NCBI RefSeq assembly: GCF_003236365.1
Contig: NZ_POTZ01000002.1
Coordinates: 1 to 57,438 of the forward strand
Origin: Streptomyces sp. NTH33
GTDB taxonomy: Bacteria > Actinomycetota > Actinomycetes > Streptomycetales > Streptomycetaceae
DNA length: 57,438 nucleotides
Reading direction: 5' to 3'
A model generated the notes under the pieces. It had not been told where the DNA came from and did no database searches. It saw only the letters and a program-made list of their open reading frames with translations. Of this stretch, positions 17,288 to 33,733 are shown in pieces; within the stretch, counting starts at the first letter, position 1; each line of letters starts with the position of its first letter. A program made the position numbers and the translations under genes.

Positions 17288-17328
17288 CGGGCCCCGCACC
17301 TGCTCCAGGTGCGGGGCCCGTTCCCTTT
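17288..17328 (+). terminator. Terminator after rplA
   Basis: CGGGCCCCGCACCTG (17288-17302) and its complement (17306-17320) enclose CTC and are followed by TTCCCTTT. It ends the rplK-rplA unit before the lipoprotein genes. Confidence 0.9.
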
Positions 17329-17366
17329 CCGGTACGCGGTCCGGCGGTCTGCGCTAGCGTGCGGGC

Positions 17367-18257
17367 ATGGGGCCGGTGCACGGGGAGGATCGAGGCGCAG
17401 GGGTGGGACCGCGACGCACGACGAGGAGCGCCGGACGCCGGACGGGCCTCGTGCTCGCGGCGGCGACCGCGCTGGCCGTGATCACCGCCTGTACCGCTGT
17501 CACCGGCTCATCCGAAGGCCGCGGCGGCGACGACCGCGCGGGCCGCGGTGAGGATGCCGCCCGCGCCGGTTCGGTCGCGGCACTGCGCGCCGTCGCGCGC
17601 TCCACCGGCGGCGCCGACTCCGTCCGCGTCGAGTCCAGGACGACGATGGGCTCGATGATGTCCATGACCGCCGACGGCGCCCTCTCCTGGAGCGACGGCC
17701 TGACCGGCACACTGACCATCACCTACACCGACGGGCCCGTCGCCGACGCCATGCGCCGACTCGGCAGCACGTCCATGGAGGCCCGCTACCTGCCCGACGC
17801 CTACTACGCGCGCATGGGCGACGCGTTCGCCGCGCGGACGGGCGGCAGGCACTGGCTCAGGTACCGGTACGACGACGTCGAGGCCGTCGCCGGAGCATCC
17901 GGTGCCCGTCTCGGGGACCAGATGCGCGCCACCGCGCCCCACCAGTGCGTGAAGCTGCTGCTGGCCTCCGGCGACGTCAGGAAGGTCGGCGAGGAGCGGG
18001 TGCGGGGCACACGTGCCACCCACTACACGGGCAGGGTGGAGGCGGGGGACCCCGGTGTCACCGGCCGGACCGTGGACATCTGGATCGACGACCGGGACCT
18101 GCTGGTCAAGAAGGTGGAGAGGGCCGAGACGGCGACGGGCCGGCTGACCCAGACCGCCCACTACGAGGACTACGGGGTGAAGGTGACGACCGAGACTCCG
18201 CCGCCCGGCGACACCCGGGACGCGAAGGATCTGGTGGACGGGCAGAGCGGTGCCTGA
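17367..18257 (+). CDS. LppX/LprG-type lipoprotein, copy 1
   Basis: The 296-aa protein has an Arg-rich N-terminus, a hydrophobic segment and a lipobox ending Ala-Val-Ile-Thr-Ala-Cys at about residue 42, so it is probably an exported lipoprotein. The body resembles the LppX/LprAFG fold, a beta-sheet cradle that in mycobacteria carries lipids across the cell wall: an alternating pattern, a Val-Gly-Glu-Glu-Arg-Val-x-Gly-x-x-x-Thr-His-Tyr-x-Gly motif and Val-Asp-Ile-Trp-Ile-Asp. The same motif appears in the next gene, so the two are tandem paralogues. The N-terminal stretch before the hydrophobic segment is long, so a later start is possible. Ligand unknown. Confidence 0.78.
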   Translation: MGPVHGEDRGAGVGPRRTTRSAGRRTGLVLAAATALAVITACTAVTGSSEGRGGDDRAGRGEDAARAGSVAALRAVARSTGGADSVRVESRTTMGSMMSMTADGALSWSDGLTGTLTITYTDGPVADAMRRLGSTSMEARYLPDAYYARMGDAFAARTGGRHWLRYRYDDVEAVAGASGARLGDQMRATAPHQCVKLLLASGDVRKVGEERVRGTRATHYTGRVEAGDPGVTGRTVDIWIDDRDLLVKKVERAETATGRLTQTAHYEDYGVKVTTETPPPGDTRDAKDLVDGQSGA

Positions 18258-18385
18258 GTCACAGGGGTGCCTTCGGCCGCGGAAGAAAATAGATGGCACT
18301 GTCATGCACCTGAGATAGGGTCACAGTTCTTGCTGTGTGCCAGCTCCGGGTTCCTTGGGGGGATCCGATGACTTGGGGGGATTCC

Positions 18386-19228
18386 ATGAGAACGTCCGTA
18401 CCTGCCGCCGGACTTGCCGCACTCCTTCTCGCCGCGGGCGCGGTGGGCTGTGCGAAGGACTCGGGCGCCGACGCGGCTCCCGCGATGGAGCCGGCCGCGG
18501 CCGTGGCCAAGGCGGCGAAGAACGCCGAGGACGTCACGTCCTTCCGCTACACGATGGCCGGCAAGGTCCCCGAGGAGGGCCGTATCGAGGCGGAGGCCTC
18601 GATGCGGGTGAAGCCCGATGTTGCCATGAGCATGAAAATAAAGGCTCTCGACATGGGTCAGGCGAGCTCCGCCGAGATCCGTCTCGTCGACAAGGCCATG
18701 TACATCGGCGGCAGCGCCGAGATGGCCAAGGAGCTGGACGGCAAGAGCTGGATGAAGTTCGACCTGTCCACGCTCGGCGAGGGCGACGAGCTGAACGAAC
18801 TCGGCGCCGCGAGCCAGGCCGAGCAGAACCCGGCGGCCGAGTCCACCTTCCTCACCGGCGCCAAGGACGTGAAGAAGGTCGGCACCGAGAAGATCGACGG
18901 TGTCGAGACCACCCACTACTCGGGCACCGTCACCCTCGACGACCTGCGCGCCTCCCTCAAGGGGAAGGGCGCCGAGGCCCAGGAGCGCAGGGAGAAGAGC
19001 ATCGAGCGGTACGAGGGGATGGGCGTCGAGAAGCTCACCATGGACATGTGGGTGGACGGCGAGCACCACGCCAAGCAGTTCCGGATGCGCGGCAAGGCCG
19101 ACAAGGGACCGCTGGACGTGACCGTCAAGTTCCTCGAGTTCAACAAGCCGGTCGACATCAAGGCGCCGCCGGCCAAGGACATCGTCGACCTGGCCGAGAT
19201 GATGCAGGGCCTCGAGGAGGAGGGCTGA
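18386..19228 (+). CDS. LppX/LprG-type lipoprotein, copy 2
   Basis: The 280-aa lipoprotein has a compact signal peptide (Met-Arg-Thr-Ser-Val, a Leu/Ala core, then Ala-Val-Gly-Cys as lipobox with Cys at residue 22). Its motif Val-Lys-Lys-Val-Gly-Thr-Glu-Lys-Ile-x-Gly-x-x-Thr-Thr-His-Tyr-Ser-Gly parallels the upstream gene, as does Met-Asp-Met-Trp-Val-Asp-Gly. ATG at 18386 and an in-frame ATG at 18368 are each preceded by TTGGGGGGAT, a duplicated ribosome-binding segment; the later one places the signal peptide correctly. Both lipoproteins sit between rplA and rplJ. A role as a cell-envelope lipid or lipoprotein carrier is inference. Confidence 0.82.
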   Translation: MRTSVPAAGLAALLLAAGAVGCAKDSGADAAPAMEPAAAVAKAAKNAEDVTSFRYTMAGKVPEEGRIEAEASMRVKPDVAMSMKIKALDMGQASSAEIRLVDKAMYIGGSAEMAKELDGKSWMKFDLSTLGEGDELNELGAASQAEQNPAAESTFLTGAKDVKKVGTEKIDGVETTHYSGTVTLDDLRASLKGKGAEAQERREKSIERYEGMGVEKLTMDMWVDGEHHAKQFRMRGKADKGPLDVTVKFLEFNKPVDIKAPPAKDIVDLAEMMQGLEEEG

Positions 19229-19283
19229 GCCTCTCCTCGGCTCCCGCTGACGCTCGTGCGGTGATCATCCCCCGGGAACGGAT

Positions 19284-19313
19284 TTGCCTCGCGGCGACCC
19301 GTTCCCGTACTCT
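19284..19313 (+). promoter_or_regulatory. Predicted rplJ promoter
   Basis: TTGCCT (19284-19289) and TACTCT (19308-19313) are 18 bp apart and place the transcript start just before the L10 leader structure. Confidence 0.6.
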
Positions 19314-19318
19314 TCCGG

Positions 19319-19415
19319 GGAAGCCAAAGACCGCTGGTCGTTGCCGTGCGCTCGTACGAGGGCGCGGTGGCCGAAGGATCCGCTGAACTGCGGACGACCC
19401 GCGCAGGTGACAGTG
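19319..19415 (+). ncRNA. Ribosomal protein L10 leader
   Basis: The segment with AGCCAAAGACCGCTGGTCG, a variable hairpin, and GATCCGCTGAACTGCGGACGA followed by CCCGCGCAGGTG matches the pattern of the bacterial L10 leader, the mRNA target through which L10-L12 represses rplJL. It starts at the predicted promoter and is followed by an attenuator hairpin. Recognition is by eye; a covariance search would settle it. Confidence 0.75.
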
Positions 19416-19468
19416 GAAGAACTCCCGGAGCACACGTCGATCCCCGTGTGTGCGCCCGGTCGAGTCCG

Positions 19469-19502
19469 CCCCGTGCGCCTGCGCCGGGGCGTTTCGTTTT
19501 CC
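19469..19502 (+). terminator. Attenuator hairpin in the rplJ leader
   Basis: CCCCGTGCGC (19469-19478) pairs with GCGCCGGGG (19481-19489), with one bulge, and is followed by the T-rich CGTTTCGTTTT. Its place between the L10-binding leader and rplJ suggests transcription attenuation coupled to L10 binding. Confidence 0.65.
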
Positions 19503-19558
19503 CCAGTCCTCCTTCGGGTCCGCGCGGTCCGAATCACCCGGAAGGAGGCCGAGGCTCT

Positions 19559-20089
19559 ATGGCGAGGCCCGACAAGGCTGCCGCGGTTGCGGAGCTGACG
19601 GACAAGTTCCGCAGCTCCAACGCCGCCGTGCTGACCGAGTACCGCGGTCTCACCGTGGCGCAGCTCAAGACGCTGCGCCGGTCGCTCGGTGAGAACGCCC
19701 AGTACGCCGTGGTGAAGAACACGCTGACCAAGATTGCGGCCAACGAGGCCGGGATCACGCTGGACGACCAGCTCTTCGCTGGTCCGACGGCCGTCGCCTT
19801 CGTCACCGGTGACCCGGTGGAGTCGGCGAAGGGTCTCCGTGACTTCGCCAAGGACAACCCGAATCTCGTCATCAAGGGCGGTGTCCTTGACGGCAAGGCG
19901 CTGTCCGCCGACGAGATCAAGAAGCTTGCGGACCTCGAGTCCCGCGAGGTTCTGCTCTCCAAGCTGGCCGGTGCCTTCAAGGCGAAGCAGTCCCAGGCTG
20001 CCTCCGTCTTCCAGGCGCTGCCGTCGAAGCTCGTCCGCACCGTGGACGCGCTGCGCGCCAAGCAGGACGAGCAGGGCGGTGCCGAGTAA
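19559..20089 (+). CDS. rplJ: 50S ribosomal protein L10
   Basis: The 176-aa protein anchors L7/L12 dimers to the ribosomal stalk and autoregulates its operon. Features include [12 protein letters not shown]-x-Val-Val-Lys-Asn-Thr-Leu, Gly-Pro-Thr-Ala-Val-Ala-Phe and an Ala/Lys-rich C-terminal helix that binds L12. ATG at 19559 follows GGAAGGAGG. The longer open frame from 19346 is the leader. rplL follows after 117 bases. Confidence 0.97.
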   Translation: MARPDKAAAVAELTDKFRSSNAAVLTEYRGLTVAQLKTLRRSLGENAQYAVVKNTLTKIAANEAGITLDDQLFAGPTAVAFVTGDPVESAKGLRDFAKDNPNLVIKGGVLDGKALSADEIKKLADLESREVLLSKLAGAFKAKQSQAASVFQALPSKLVRTVDALRAKQDEQGGAE

Positions 20090-20206
20090 CTCGGCTCGCT
20101 TTCTGATCCGCGCCGCCTGACGCGGCAAGGATCGCAGCGGGCCGACGTACGCCCGCCTCACCCCGTACATCCGGCACCTGCCGATTTGAATGGAAGGACC
20201 GCCATC

Positions 20207-20596
20207 ATGGCGAAGCTCAGCCAGGAAGACCTGCTCGCGCAGTTCGAGGAGATGACCCTCATCGAGCTCTCCGAGTTCGTGAAGGCCTTCGAGGAGAAGT
20301 TCGACGTCACCGCCGCCGCGGCCGCCCCGGTCGTCGTGGCCGGTGGCGGTGCCGCCGCCGGTGCCGCCGAGGCCGTCGAGGAGAAGGACGAGTTCGACGT
20401 CATCCTCACCGGTGCCGGCGACAAGAAGATCCAGGTCATCAAGGTCGTGCGCGAGCTGACCTCCCTGGGCCTGAAGGAGGCCAAGGACCTGGTCGACGGT
20501 GCGCCGAAGCCCGTCGTCGAGAAGGTCAACAAGGAGGCCGCGGACAAGGCCAAGGAGGCCCTCGAGGGCGCCGGCGCCTCCGTCGAGGTCAAGTAA
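20207..20596 (+). CDS. rplL: 50S ribosomal protein L7/L12
   Basis: The 129-aa stalk protein recruits translation GTPases. It has the N-terminal dimerisation helices, an Ala/Gly/Val hinge (residues about 40-58), and the C-terminal domain with Lys-Ile-Gln-Val-Ile-Lys-Val-Val-Arg and [10 protein letters not shown]. ATG at 20207 follows GGAAGGA. Confidence 0.97.
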   Translation: MAKLSQEDLLAQFEEMTLIELSEFVKAFEEKFDVTAAAAAPVVVAGGGAAAGAAEAVEEKDEFDVILTGAGDKKIQVIKVVRELTSLGLKEAKDLVDGAPKPVVEKVNKEAADKAKEALEGAGASVEVK

Positions 20597-20663
20597 GACC
20601 TCCGCGGGTCCGCCAGGACTCCTGCGCGCTGACATCGGCCCCGTAGGGCTGTAACGCGAACGC

Positions 20664-20710
20664 ACCGAGGAGCGATCATCCATCCGGGTGGTCGCTCCTC
20701 GGCGTTTCCG
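20664..20710 (+). terminator. Terminator or attenuator between rplL and rpoB
   Basis: CGAGGAGCGA (20666-20675) pairs with TCGCTCCTCG (20692-20701), followed by GCGTTTCC. It sits in a 610-bp stretch (20597-21206) without a supported gene. In other bacteria a hairpin here lowers transcription into rpoBC relative to rplJL. Confidence 0.7.
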
Positions 20711-20994
20711 AGGGGCGGCGCAGGCTGCCTTGCACCCGCGGCCGGGAGGGGTATGGTGATCTTCGTCGTGCCTCGAGAGGTCCCGGTGGCAGGCCGCACG
20801 TGACGATGGCAGCACCCGGTTTTGGGTATGGGGGGCCTTGACGAACTGCACGCAGCGCGCAATTCTCAGGACGCGTCGTCACAAGGATCCGAATCCGAGG
20901 CATGGATCGACGACGAAGAGGGCAGTATCAGGGTGCGTTGAGGGCAGGCATGCCGCAGGCGTTGACAACTACTAGGGTCTCGAAAAACCCGTAC

Positions 20995-21023
20995 TGGACA
21001 TCAGTGGGCCAAGTGGCTACACT
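20995..21023 (+). promoter_or_regulatory. Predicted rpoB promoter
   Basis: TGGACA (20995-21000) and TACACT (21018-21023) are 17 bp apart, predicting a start near 21030 and a leader of about 180 bases. A TTGACA at 20962-20967 without a clear -10 may belong to a second promoter. Confidence 0.6.
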
Positions 21024-21206
21024 GACCCTTTGCGCTGCCTGTTAGCTGCCCCCTGCCCGTCACCAGGGGCATGCCCTCGCCTCAGCAACGACGACCGGAC
21101 CATCGCTGACCTGGCCTTTCTGGCCGCAGCAGGACGCCCTGTCGTCAAGCGACGGCGGGGGGCCGGTACGCGCGTAGTGAGTCCGAGCCCTCGGAAGGAC
21201 CCCCTC

Positions 21207-24692
<3,486 letters not shown>

Positions 24693-24788
24693 CGGGAGTC
24701 CGGCGGGCCTCCTGACCAGGAGGCCCGCCGACCCCCAGGCCCCCGTTTCAGACCACAGACTTACAACCCTGAGAGGGATTGACGCATA

Positions 24789-28688
<3,900 letters not shown>

Positions 28689-28702
28689 GCGGGCAGTTTG
28701 AG

Positions 28703-28748
28703 CCGAAGGGCGGTCACCCTCACCGGGTGGCCGCCCTTCGGCGTGTTC
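28703..28748 (+). terminator. Terminator after rpoC
   Basis: CCGAAGGGCGG (28703-28713) pairs with CCGCCCTTCGG (28731-28741) with an extended inner stem. A recognisable degenerate version, GGGTGGCCGCCTTCGGC, is found at the end of the rpoC remnant near 32360. Confidence 0.85.
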
Positions 28749-28764
28749 GGCGAGCGGCCGGCTG

Positions 28765-28970
28765 CCAGGCCGCGGCGACCGCCGTCGCCACGGTGGCCGG
28801 CGCGCAGATGCCGGCGATCGGCCGGGCCACGGCAGCGGTGACGGTCAGGGCCTTGGTGGCCCGGGGGGAGGGCCTGCCGTATGCCGGCGGTGTCGGCGAC
28901 CGTCGGCAGCAGACCGTCGGCAGCAGCACGCACAGGCCGACAGCGGTCTGCAGGACGGTACGGAGGACTC
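28765..28970 (-). pseudogene. Phage holin-like remnant
   Basis: On the minus strand a hydrophobic protein can be read across two frames: Arg-Thr-Val-Leu-Gln-Thr-Ala-Val-Gly-Leu, then Asp-Thr-Ala-Gly-Ile-Arg-Gln-Ala-Leu-Pro in a second frame, then Thr-Lys-Ala-Leu-Thr-Val-Thr-Ala-Ala-Val-Ala-Arg in the first frame again. This resembles small two-helix holin-like proteins of actinobacterial phages, with two compensating frameshifts. The surrounding sequence to 29388 has only poor, Arg/Pro-rich frames and I see no intact gene. The family match is from memory and tentative. Confidence 0.35.
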
Positions 28971-29388
28971 GCGGCCGGCCTCGGTCCAGCGGGGGCCAGG
29001 AGCCGCGCGGTGGCGGCCGCAGCCCTCGGTGACCAGGCGGCGGCCCATCGCCGTGACGATCGGGGAGTCGGGGCCGGCCTTCTTGAAGAACGAGGCCCCG
29101 GGAAACGGCTGGTGACACGGGGTGCTCGGCGGCGGGGGGCCGGGCCTGCACCCGGCGGCGCATGCCCGTCATGCTGAAGCCGCGCGGGTCGCTCTTCCGG
29201 TCCGGCCACTCCAGGTGCCCCATGACGGACTTGGCGCCCCAGCCGTGCGCCCGGCACAGCGGGCCGGGCCCGGCTCTTTTGCCTGGAGGGCGTCTTCGCC
29301 GCGGAACGCGCGGCCCGCTCCGCCCCCGTCCTGATCCGCGGGCACACGGCCTGTGCCGAGATCCCTCGCGAAGGCGAGGGCGCCCGCC

Positions 29389-30672
29389 CTACGGGATCCC
29401 CAGCTCGAAGACCACGTAGTGCGCGTACCACCCCGACGCCACCGCCGCCGTCGTGAAGAACACCGTCAGGCTCGGCCACTTCAGCCGGCTCAGGGCCGCC
29501 GCCGGGGCGAGCAGCAGCGGGAAGACGGGCAGCAGATAGCGGGACGTGTTCCCGAAGATCTGCTGGGTCCCCAGGACCGTCACGATGCTCGCCAGGGTGT
29601 ACGCCACCAGTACCAGCGGCGGCTTCCTGCGCAGCATCAGCGCGATCAGGAAGGGCAGCGCGATCACCAGCTGCACGGCCAGCAGGTCGGGCACGGCGAA
29701 GCGGAAGAGGTAGTCGCCGTGCCCGACCGCTGTGTTGCGCAGCACGGCCAGGGTGTGGGCGCCCCAGTCGAAGTAGTGCGCCCAGCCCTCGCGCTGGAGG
29801 GTGAAGTACGCCGTCAGGTCGTTCGAGTTCAGGCCCACCCAGGCGATGTAGACGATCAGGCCGAGCGGCGCCGCGACCATCGCGTACACGGGTCCGGCGA
29901 CTCCGTGCTCCTGCCGGCTGCCCCGCCGTGCCACGGTCACCAGTGCCGCGAGTCCCACCGCGCCGATGAGCGTGGCGGACGTCGGACGGCTGAGCCCGGC
30001 GAGGAAGGCGAGGAACCCCGCCGCCACCCACTGGTGCTTCATCACGCAGTAACAGGTCCAGGCCGCGATCGCGACGAACAGTGACTCCGAGTACACCGCC
30101 CACTCGACGCCCGCCCCGGGCGCCACCGCCCACAACCCGGCGGCGACGGTGCCCGCCCGGACGCCCGCCAGTGTGGACACCACCGCGTAGATGCCGGCAG
30201 CCGCGACGAAGGAGGCCAGCACGGAGACGAGGAGCGCGGAGCCGAACAGGCCCAGCGAGGTCACCTCGGACACACCCCGGATCAGCCCGGGGTAGAGAGG
30301 GAAGAACGCGACGGAGTTCTGCTGCACGGTGAACAGGCCGCCCCCGTCGAGCGGCTGCAGCGGGCCGGGGTGGTAGCCCTTCTCGGCGACCTGGAGGTAC
30401 CACCAGCCGTCCCAGGTGGCCAGGACGTCCCACCAGTGGGCGCCGCCGCCGAAGCGCGGGTTCTTGCCGCGGTAGTCGCCGGCGTACTCCAGCAGGCAGG
30501 CGAAGACGGCGAGGCCCACGAGCTTGGCGACGCCGTACAGCGCGAGTGGGGTCACGTACGGCCGCGCGCCGGGCGGCAGGGTGAGGCGGCGGCGCGCCGG
30601 AGGCCGTTCGGCCCGTTCGGCCTCGTCGGAGGGTGCGGAGTCCGTCGCCGTGTCACCGAAAGCCGTACCCAT
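29389..30672 (-). CDS. PIG-V/GT-C-type membrane mannosyltransferase-like protein
   Basis: The 427-aa integral membrane protein has about ten hydrophobic helices. After the first helix it has Trp-Asp-Gly-Trp-Trp-Tyr-Leu-x-x-Ala-x-x-Gly-Tyr, the signature loop of PIG-V-like GT-C glycosyltransferases, and then Phe-Phe-Pro-Leu-Tyr-Pro. Such enzymes use polyprenyl-phosphate sugars to glycosylate lipids or proteins on the outer face. The ATG at 30672 follows AGAGGG. It is divergent from a GT2 polyprenyl-phosphate sugar synthase-like gene, which could supply its donor. The substrate is unknown; the pairing is inference. Confidence 0.82.
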   Translation of the reverse strand: MGTAFGDTATDSAPSDEAERAERPPARRRLTLPPGARPYVTPLALYGVAKLVGLAVFACLLEYAGDYRGKNPRFGGGAHWWDVLATWDGWWYLQVAEKGYHPGPLQPLDGGGLFTVQQNSVAFFPLYPGLIRGVSEVTSLGLFGSALLVSVLASFVAAAGIYAVVSTLAGVRAGTVAAGLWAVAPGAGVEWAVYSESLFVAIAAWTCYCVMKHQWVAAGFLAFLAGLSRPTSATLIGAVGLAALVTVARRGSRQEHGVAGPVYAMVAAPLGLIVYIAWVGLNSNDLTAYFTLQREGWAHYFDWGAHTLAVLRNTAVGHGDYLFRFAVPDLLAVQLVIALPFLIALMLRRKPPLVLVAYTLASIVTVLGTQQIFGNTSRYLLPVFPLLLAPAAALSRLKWPSLTVFFTTAAVASGWYAHYVVFELGIP

Positions 30673-30803
30673 GCCCTCTGGTCCCCCCTGGTCGCCCGAC
30701 CACCCGGGCCGACGGTTTCCCGGGACCCACACGGCCGTTCACATGTACAGGCCATAAGATCACGCCGACGTCGCATGATAACGGTGGGTGGGGGGAACGA
30801 CGG

Positions 30804-31841
30804 GTGGGCGGGACAACCGGCGGTGCGCTCGACGGCACGACCGTGCTGTCCGTCGTCATACCGATGTACAACGAGGAAGAGGTCCTGTCGGCCCTCGTCA
30901 GCCGGCTGCGCCCGGTCCTGGCGGACCTCGGGGTGCCCTATGAACTGCTCGCCGTCGACGACGGCAGCACGGACCGCACTCCTGAACTGCTCGCCGCCCT
31001 CCGGCTCGGCTGGCCGGAACTGCGCGTGGTGGGACTGCGCCGCAACTCGGGCCACCAGGCGGCCCTGACGGCCGGCCTGGACCGGGCGGTCGGCGCCTAC
31101 GCCGTCAGCCTGGACGCGGACCTCCAGGACCCGCCCGAGAAGATCCCCGACATGCTCGCACTGGCCCGCGGCGAGGGCCTCGACATCGTCTACGGCATCC
31201 GCGCCGACCGCACCAGCGACACCGGCTTCAAACGGTGGACGGCCGGCCTGTACTACCGGCTCGTGCGCCGCCTCGCAGGACCGGCCGTGCCCGCCCAGGC
31301 CGGCGACTTCCGGCTGCTCAGCCGGGCCGCCGTGGACGCCCTCAAAGCGCTGCCGGACCAGCAGCGGGTCTACCGCCTCCTCGTGCCCTGGCTGGGTTTC
31401 CCGAGCGGCGAGGTCAGCTACGAGCGCGCGCCGCGCACCGCAGGCCGCAGCAAGTACCCCCTCGGCCGCATGATCCGGCTCGCCGTCGACAGCGTCACCG
31501 GCTTCTCCGCGGCCCCGCTGCGCCTGGCCACCTGGCTCGGCGGCTTCGCGTTCCTGGTCTGCCTGATCCTGATGGTCTACTCGCTCGGCGCGTACGCCCT
31601 GCAGTACACGGTCCCCGGATGGACCTCGCTCTTCATCGGAGTCCTCTTCATCGGCGCGGTCCAGTTGGTCTGCGTCGGCCTGCTCGGCGAGTACGTCGCT
31701 CGTATCTATACGGCCGTACAGAACCGTCCGGCGTACTTCGTGGGCCACGACACGCGCGAGACGGACCAGACGTCGTCGGTGCGCATCCCCGGCGCCCACA
31801 GGGCCGAGGACGACAGGAACACCGCCGGCCCGCCGGGGTAG
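30804..31841 (+). CDS. GT2 polyprenyl-phosphate glycosyltransferase
   Basis: The 345-aa protein has an N-terminal GT-A domain ([23 protein letters not shown]) typical of dolichol-phosphate mannose synthase/ArnC/GtrB relatives, and two C-terminal transmembrane helices (about residues 235-300). It should transfer a sugar from a nucleotide donor to a polyprenyl phosphate at the inner face of the membrane. GTG at 30804 follows GGGGGGA. The divergent GT-C gene is a likely user of the product. Both genes lie inside the segment bracketed by rpoC and its remnant. Confidence 0.86.
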   Translation: MGGTTGGALDGTTVLSVVIPMYNEEEVLSALVSRLRPVLADLGVPYELLAVDDGSTDRTPELLAALRLGWPELRVVGLRRNSGHQAALTAGLDRAVGAYAVSLDADLQDPPEKIPDMLALARGEGLDIVYGIRADRTSDTGFKRWTAGLYYRLVRRLAGPAVPAQAGDFRLLSRAAVDALKALPDQQRVYRLLVPWLGFPSGEVSYERAPRTAGRSKYPLGRMIRLAVDSVTGFSAAPLRLATWLGGFAFLVCLILMVYSLGAYALQYTVPGWTSLFIGVLFIGAVQLVCVGLLGEYVARIYTAVQNRPAYFVGHDTRETDQTSSVRIPGAHRAEDDRNTAGPPG

Positions 31842-32000
31842 GCAGCGCGGCGTGTCCTGCGCCGGCACCCGGGCGGCCGGCGCCGGCACCCGCGCGCGGT
31901 GCTCGCAGGTCGCTCGCGCGCGTGCCATGTGATGCGTCATGCGGGCCGGACGACGGCAGCGGCGGGACGAGCCGCCCGAACCCGGAGCGTGCCCGTCTGA

Positions 32001-32365
32001 CGGTCGGCGAGGTCCGGAAGGTCTGCGACTCGCAGGGTGTGTCGATCCACGACCAGCACATCGAGATCATCGTCCGGCAGATGCCGCGCCGGGTGACGGT
32101 CATCGAGTCCGGCGACGCCGGGCTGCTGCCCGGTGAGCCGGTCGAGCGTTCGAAGTCCGAGCAGGAGAACCGTCGTGTGGTCCGGAAGGGTGGTCACCCG
32201 GTCTCCGGTCGTCCGCAGCCGATGGGCATCACCACGGACGCGGCGATCAAGGCCAAGGCCGCGGTGTGGTCGGCTGTGGGCTACGACGGCCGCGGGCCAC
32301 GACGGCATCGACTGCTCGCCGTTCGGCACGGGCTCCGGTCCGTTACGGGGTGGCCGCCTTCGGCA
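32001..32365 (+). pseudogene. Decayed copy of the rpoC 3' end and terminator
   Basis: The reading [26 protein letters not shown] follows the C-terminal part of RpoC from about nt 28137 at high nucleotide identity (roughly nine in ten by eye). Two internal deletions follow: the segment after Met-Gly-Ile-Thr and most of the stretch before Ser-Ala-Val-Gly-Tyr-Asp. The match continues through the rpoC tail and into a damaged version of its terminator. Homology begins abruptly at GGTCGGCGAGGTCC. It has no start codon and is not functional as polymerase. Confidence 0.88.
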
Positions 32366-32422
32366 TTTCGGCGCCCGATGGCGCATGATGGAGGGACTCG
32401 TACGGTTCGGGGGAGGTCGTCC

Positions 32423-32980
32423 GTGTCGTTTCCGCCGTCGCAGCCGTCCTGGCAGCCCTGGCAGCCCGGGCGCGGCGTTCCGCAGCCGTGGCAGGGCCAG
32501 GGCAGCCCGTCACTGCTCGCGTCCCACGCCGACCGTGAGCGTGCCGTGGACGTGCTCAGAGCGGGCTTCAGCGAGGGCCGCCTGGACCATGGGGAACTCG
32601 ATCGGCGCATCACCCGGGCGTACCAGGCACGCACCGTCGGGGAACTGACGCTCCTGGTCGCCGACCTGCCCCAGGGCCCGGCACCGTACCCCGCGGCGGC
32701 TCCGGCCGTTCCCGCGACGTTCCTGCCGCGCCCGGTCCCGCCCACCAACGGCAAGGCGGTCGGCTCCCTGGTCTGCGGCGTGCTCACCCTGATGACAGCC
32801 GGCCTCACAGGCCTTCCCGCGGTGGTCCTGGGCCACGTGGCCCGCTCCGAGATCCGCCGCCGGGGCGAGGGCGGCGACGGCCTGGCCCTGGCCGGCCTGA
32901 TCCTGGGCTGGCTCTCCGTCGCGGGCTGGGCCCTCTTCCTCACCCTCTTCATCGTGACGGCAGTAGCCGCACAGGTCTGA
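32423..32980 (+). CDS. DUF1707 and DUF4190 membrane protein
   Basis: The 185-aa protein has a Pro/Gln/Trp-rich N-terminus, a DUF1707 motif ([10 protein letters not shown]-x-x-Phe-x-Glu-Gly-Arg-Leu, about residues 36-85) and a DUF4190 pair of C-terminal transmembrane helices enclosing Gly-His-Val-Ala-Arg-Ser-Glu-Ile. It is an actinobacterial membrane protein of unknown function. GTG at 32423 follows GGGGGAGG by six bases; an in-frame ATG further upstream lacks a good binding site. From 32981 to 33509 I see no supported gene. Confidence 0.85.
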   Translation: MSFPPSQPSWQPWQPGRGVPQPWQGQGSPSLLASHADRERAVDVLRAGFSEGRLDHGELDRRITRAYQARTVGELTLLVADLPQGPAPYPAAAPAVPATFLPRPVPPTNGKAVGSLVCGVLTLMTAGLTGLPAVVLGHVARSEIRRRGEGGDGLALAGLILGWLSVAGWALFLTLFIVTAVAAQV

Positions 32981-33509
32981 CGCACACCGGGCCGGCGGCT
33001 CGCCCAGGCGCACCCGAAGGGGGGCGGTGACGGTGCCCGCACCGGCGGCCGGTCTCCTGACGGCGGCGCTCGCGCATCCCGTCTGCCCCGGGGGCGTGGT
33101 CGCCGGACGGCGTGCCCGCGGGTGCTCCGGCGCGAGCAGGCCGTCCGGGTGGCGGTCCGCTGCCGCGGGCGGTCGTGGTGGCGGTCGTGTGACCGGGCTG
33201 GTACGCGCGCGTGCCGTACGCCTGGATCACGTGCACCGCGCGGGCGGCGGTCCGGCGGGCGCCGCGTGCGTCCCGCACGCCCGGACCGGGTCCGTCCAGG
33301 CGCACCCGCCGACGCTCCGGGGCGCGTCGCGCAGGTGGCGATTCCGCCGGCGTGGGGAGAGCCGCGAATCCCGGCGTTCCACACCGTGGCAACGGGCTGA
33401 CGTGCGGGAATTGCCGTATCCGGGGACCGTGATCCGTGGATACGAAGATCGCAGAGCGTACAGGGGCTTGACAAAGTACGCGGAACTAGGCGGGCGGCGC
33501 CCATTTGTT

Positions 33510-33538
33510 TTGACCACAGCGAATGAGGTAGGTACGCT
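33510..33538 (+). promoter_or_regulatory. Predicted rpsL promoter
   Basis: TTGACC (33510-33515) and TACGCT (33533-33538) are 17 bp apart, giving a leader of about 190 bases before rpsL. A second TTGACA occurs at 33468-33473 and may be part of another promoter. Confidence 0.6.
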
Positions 33539-33733
33539 CAGACCTTGTGCCTGGGGTGTGCCCTGGCTTTCGTGCGTGCCTTCACACCGCACAGGGAGCC
33601 GTTGACGGCCACCGTAATCTGCGCCTTTTTCTGCCATGCGGTGGGAGTCTGCGGGATTCGACACACCCGACCGCGTGGGTCGGTGACGTTCCAGGTTAGC
33701 TGTACCCATCGGCACACAGAAACCGGAGAAGTA

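Noticed and set aside
28720..29223. An intact 167-aa minus-strand gene
   Set aside because: Only fragments resemble a protein and they change frame; no ribosome-binding site precedes the start.
32001..32365. A functional second rpoC or a fused protein reading through from 31235
   Set aside because: No start codon belongs to it, two conserved segments are deleted, and the frame upstream is a shadow of the GT2 gene.
32981..33733. Several short frames upstream of rpsL
   Set aside because: All are Arg/Pro/Gly-rich shadows without binding sites or motifs; the stretch contains the rpsL promoter and leader.
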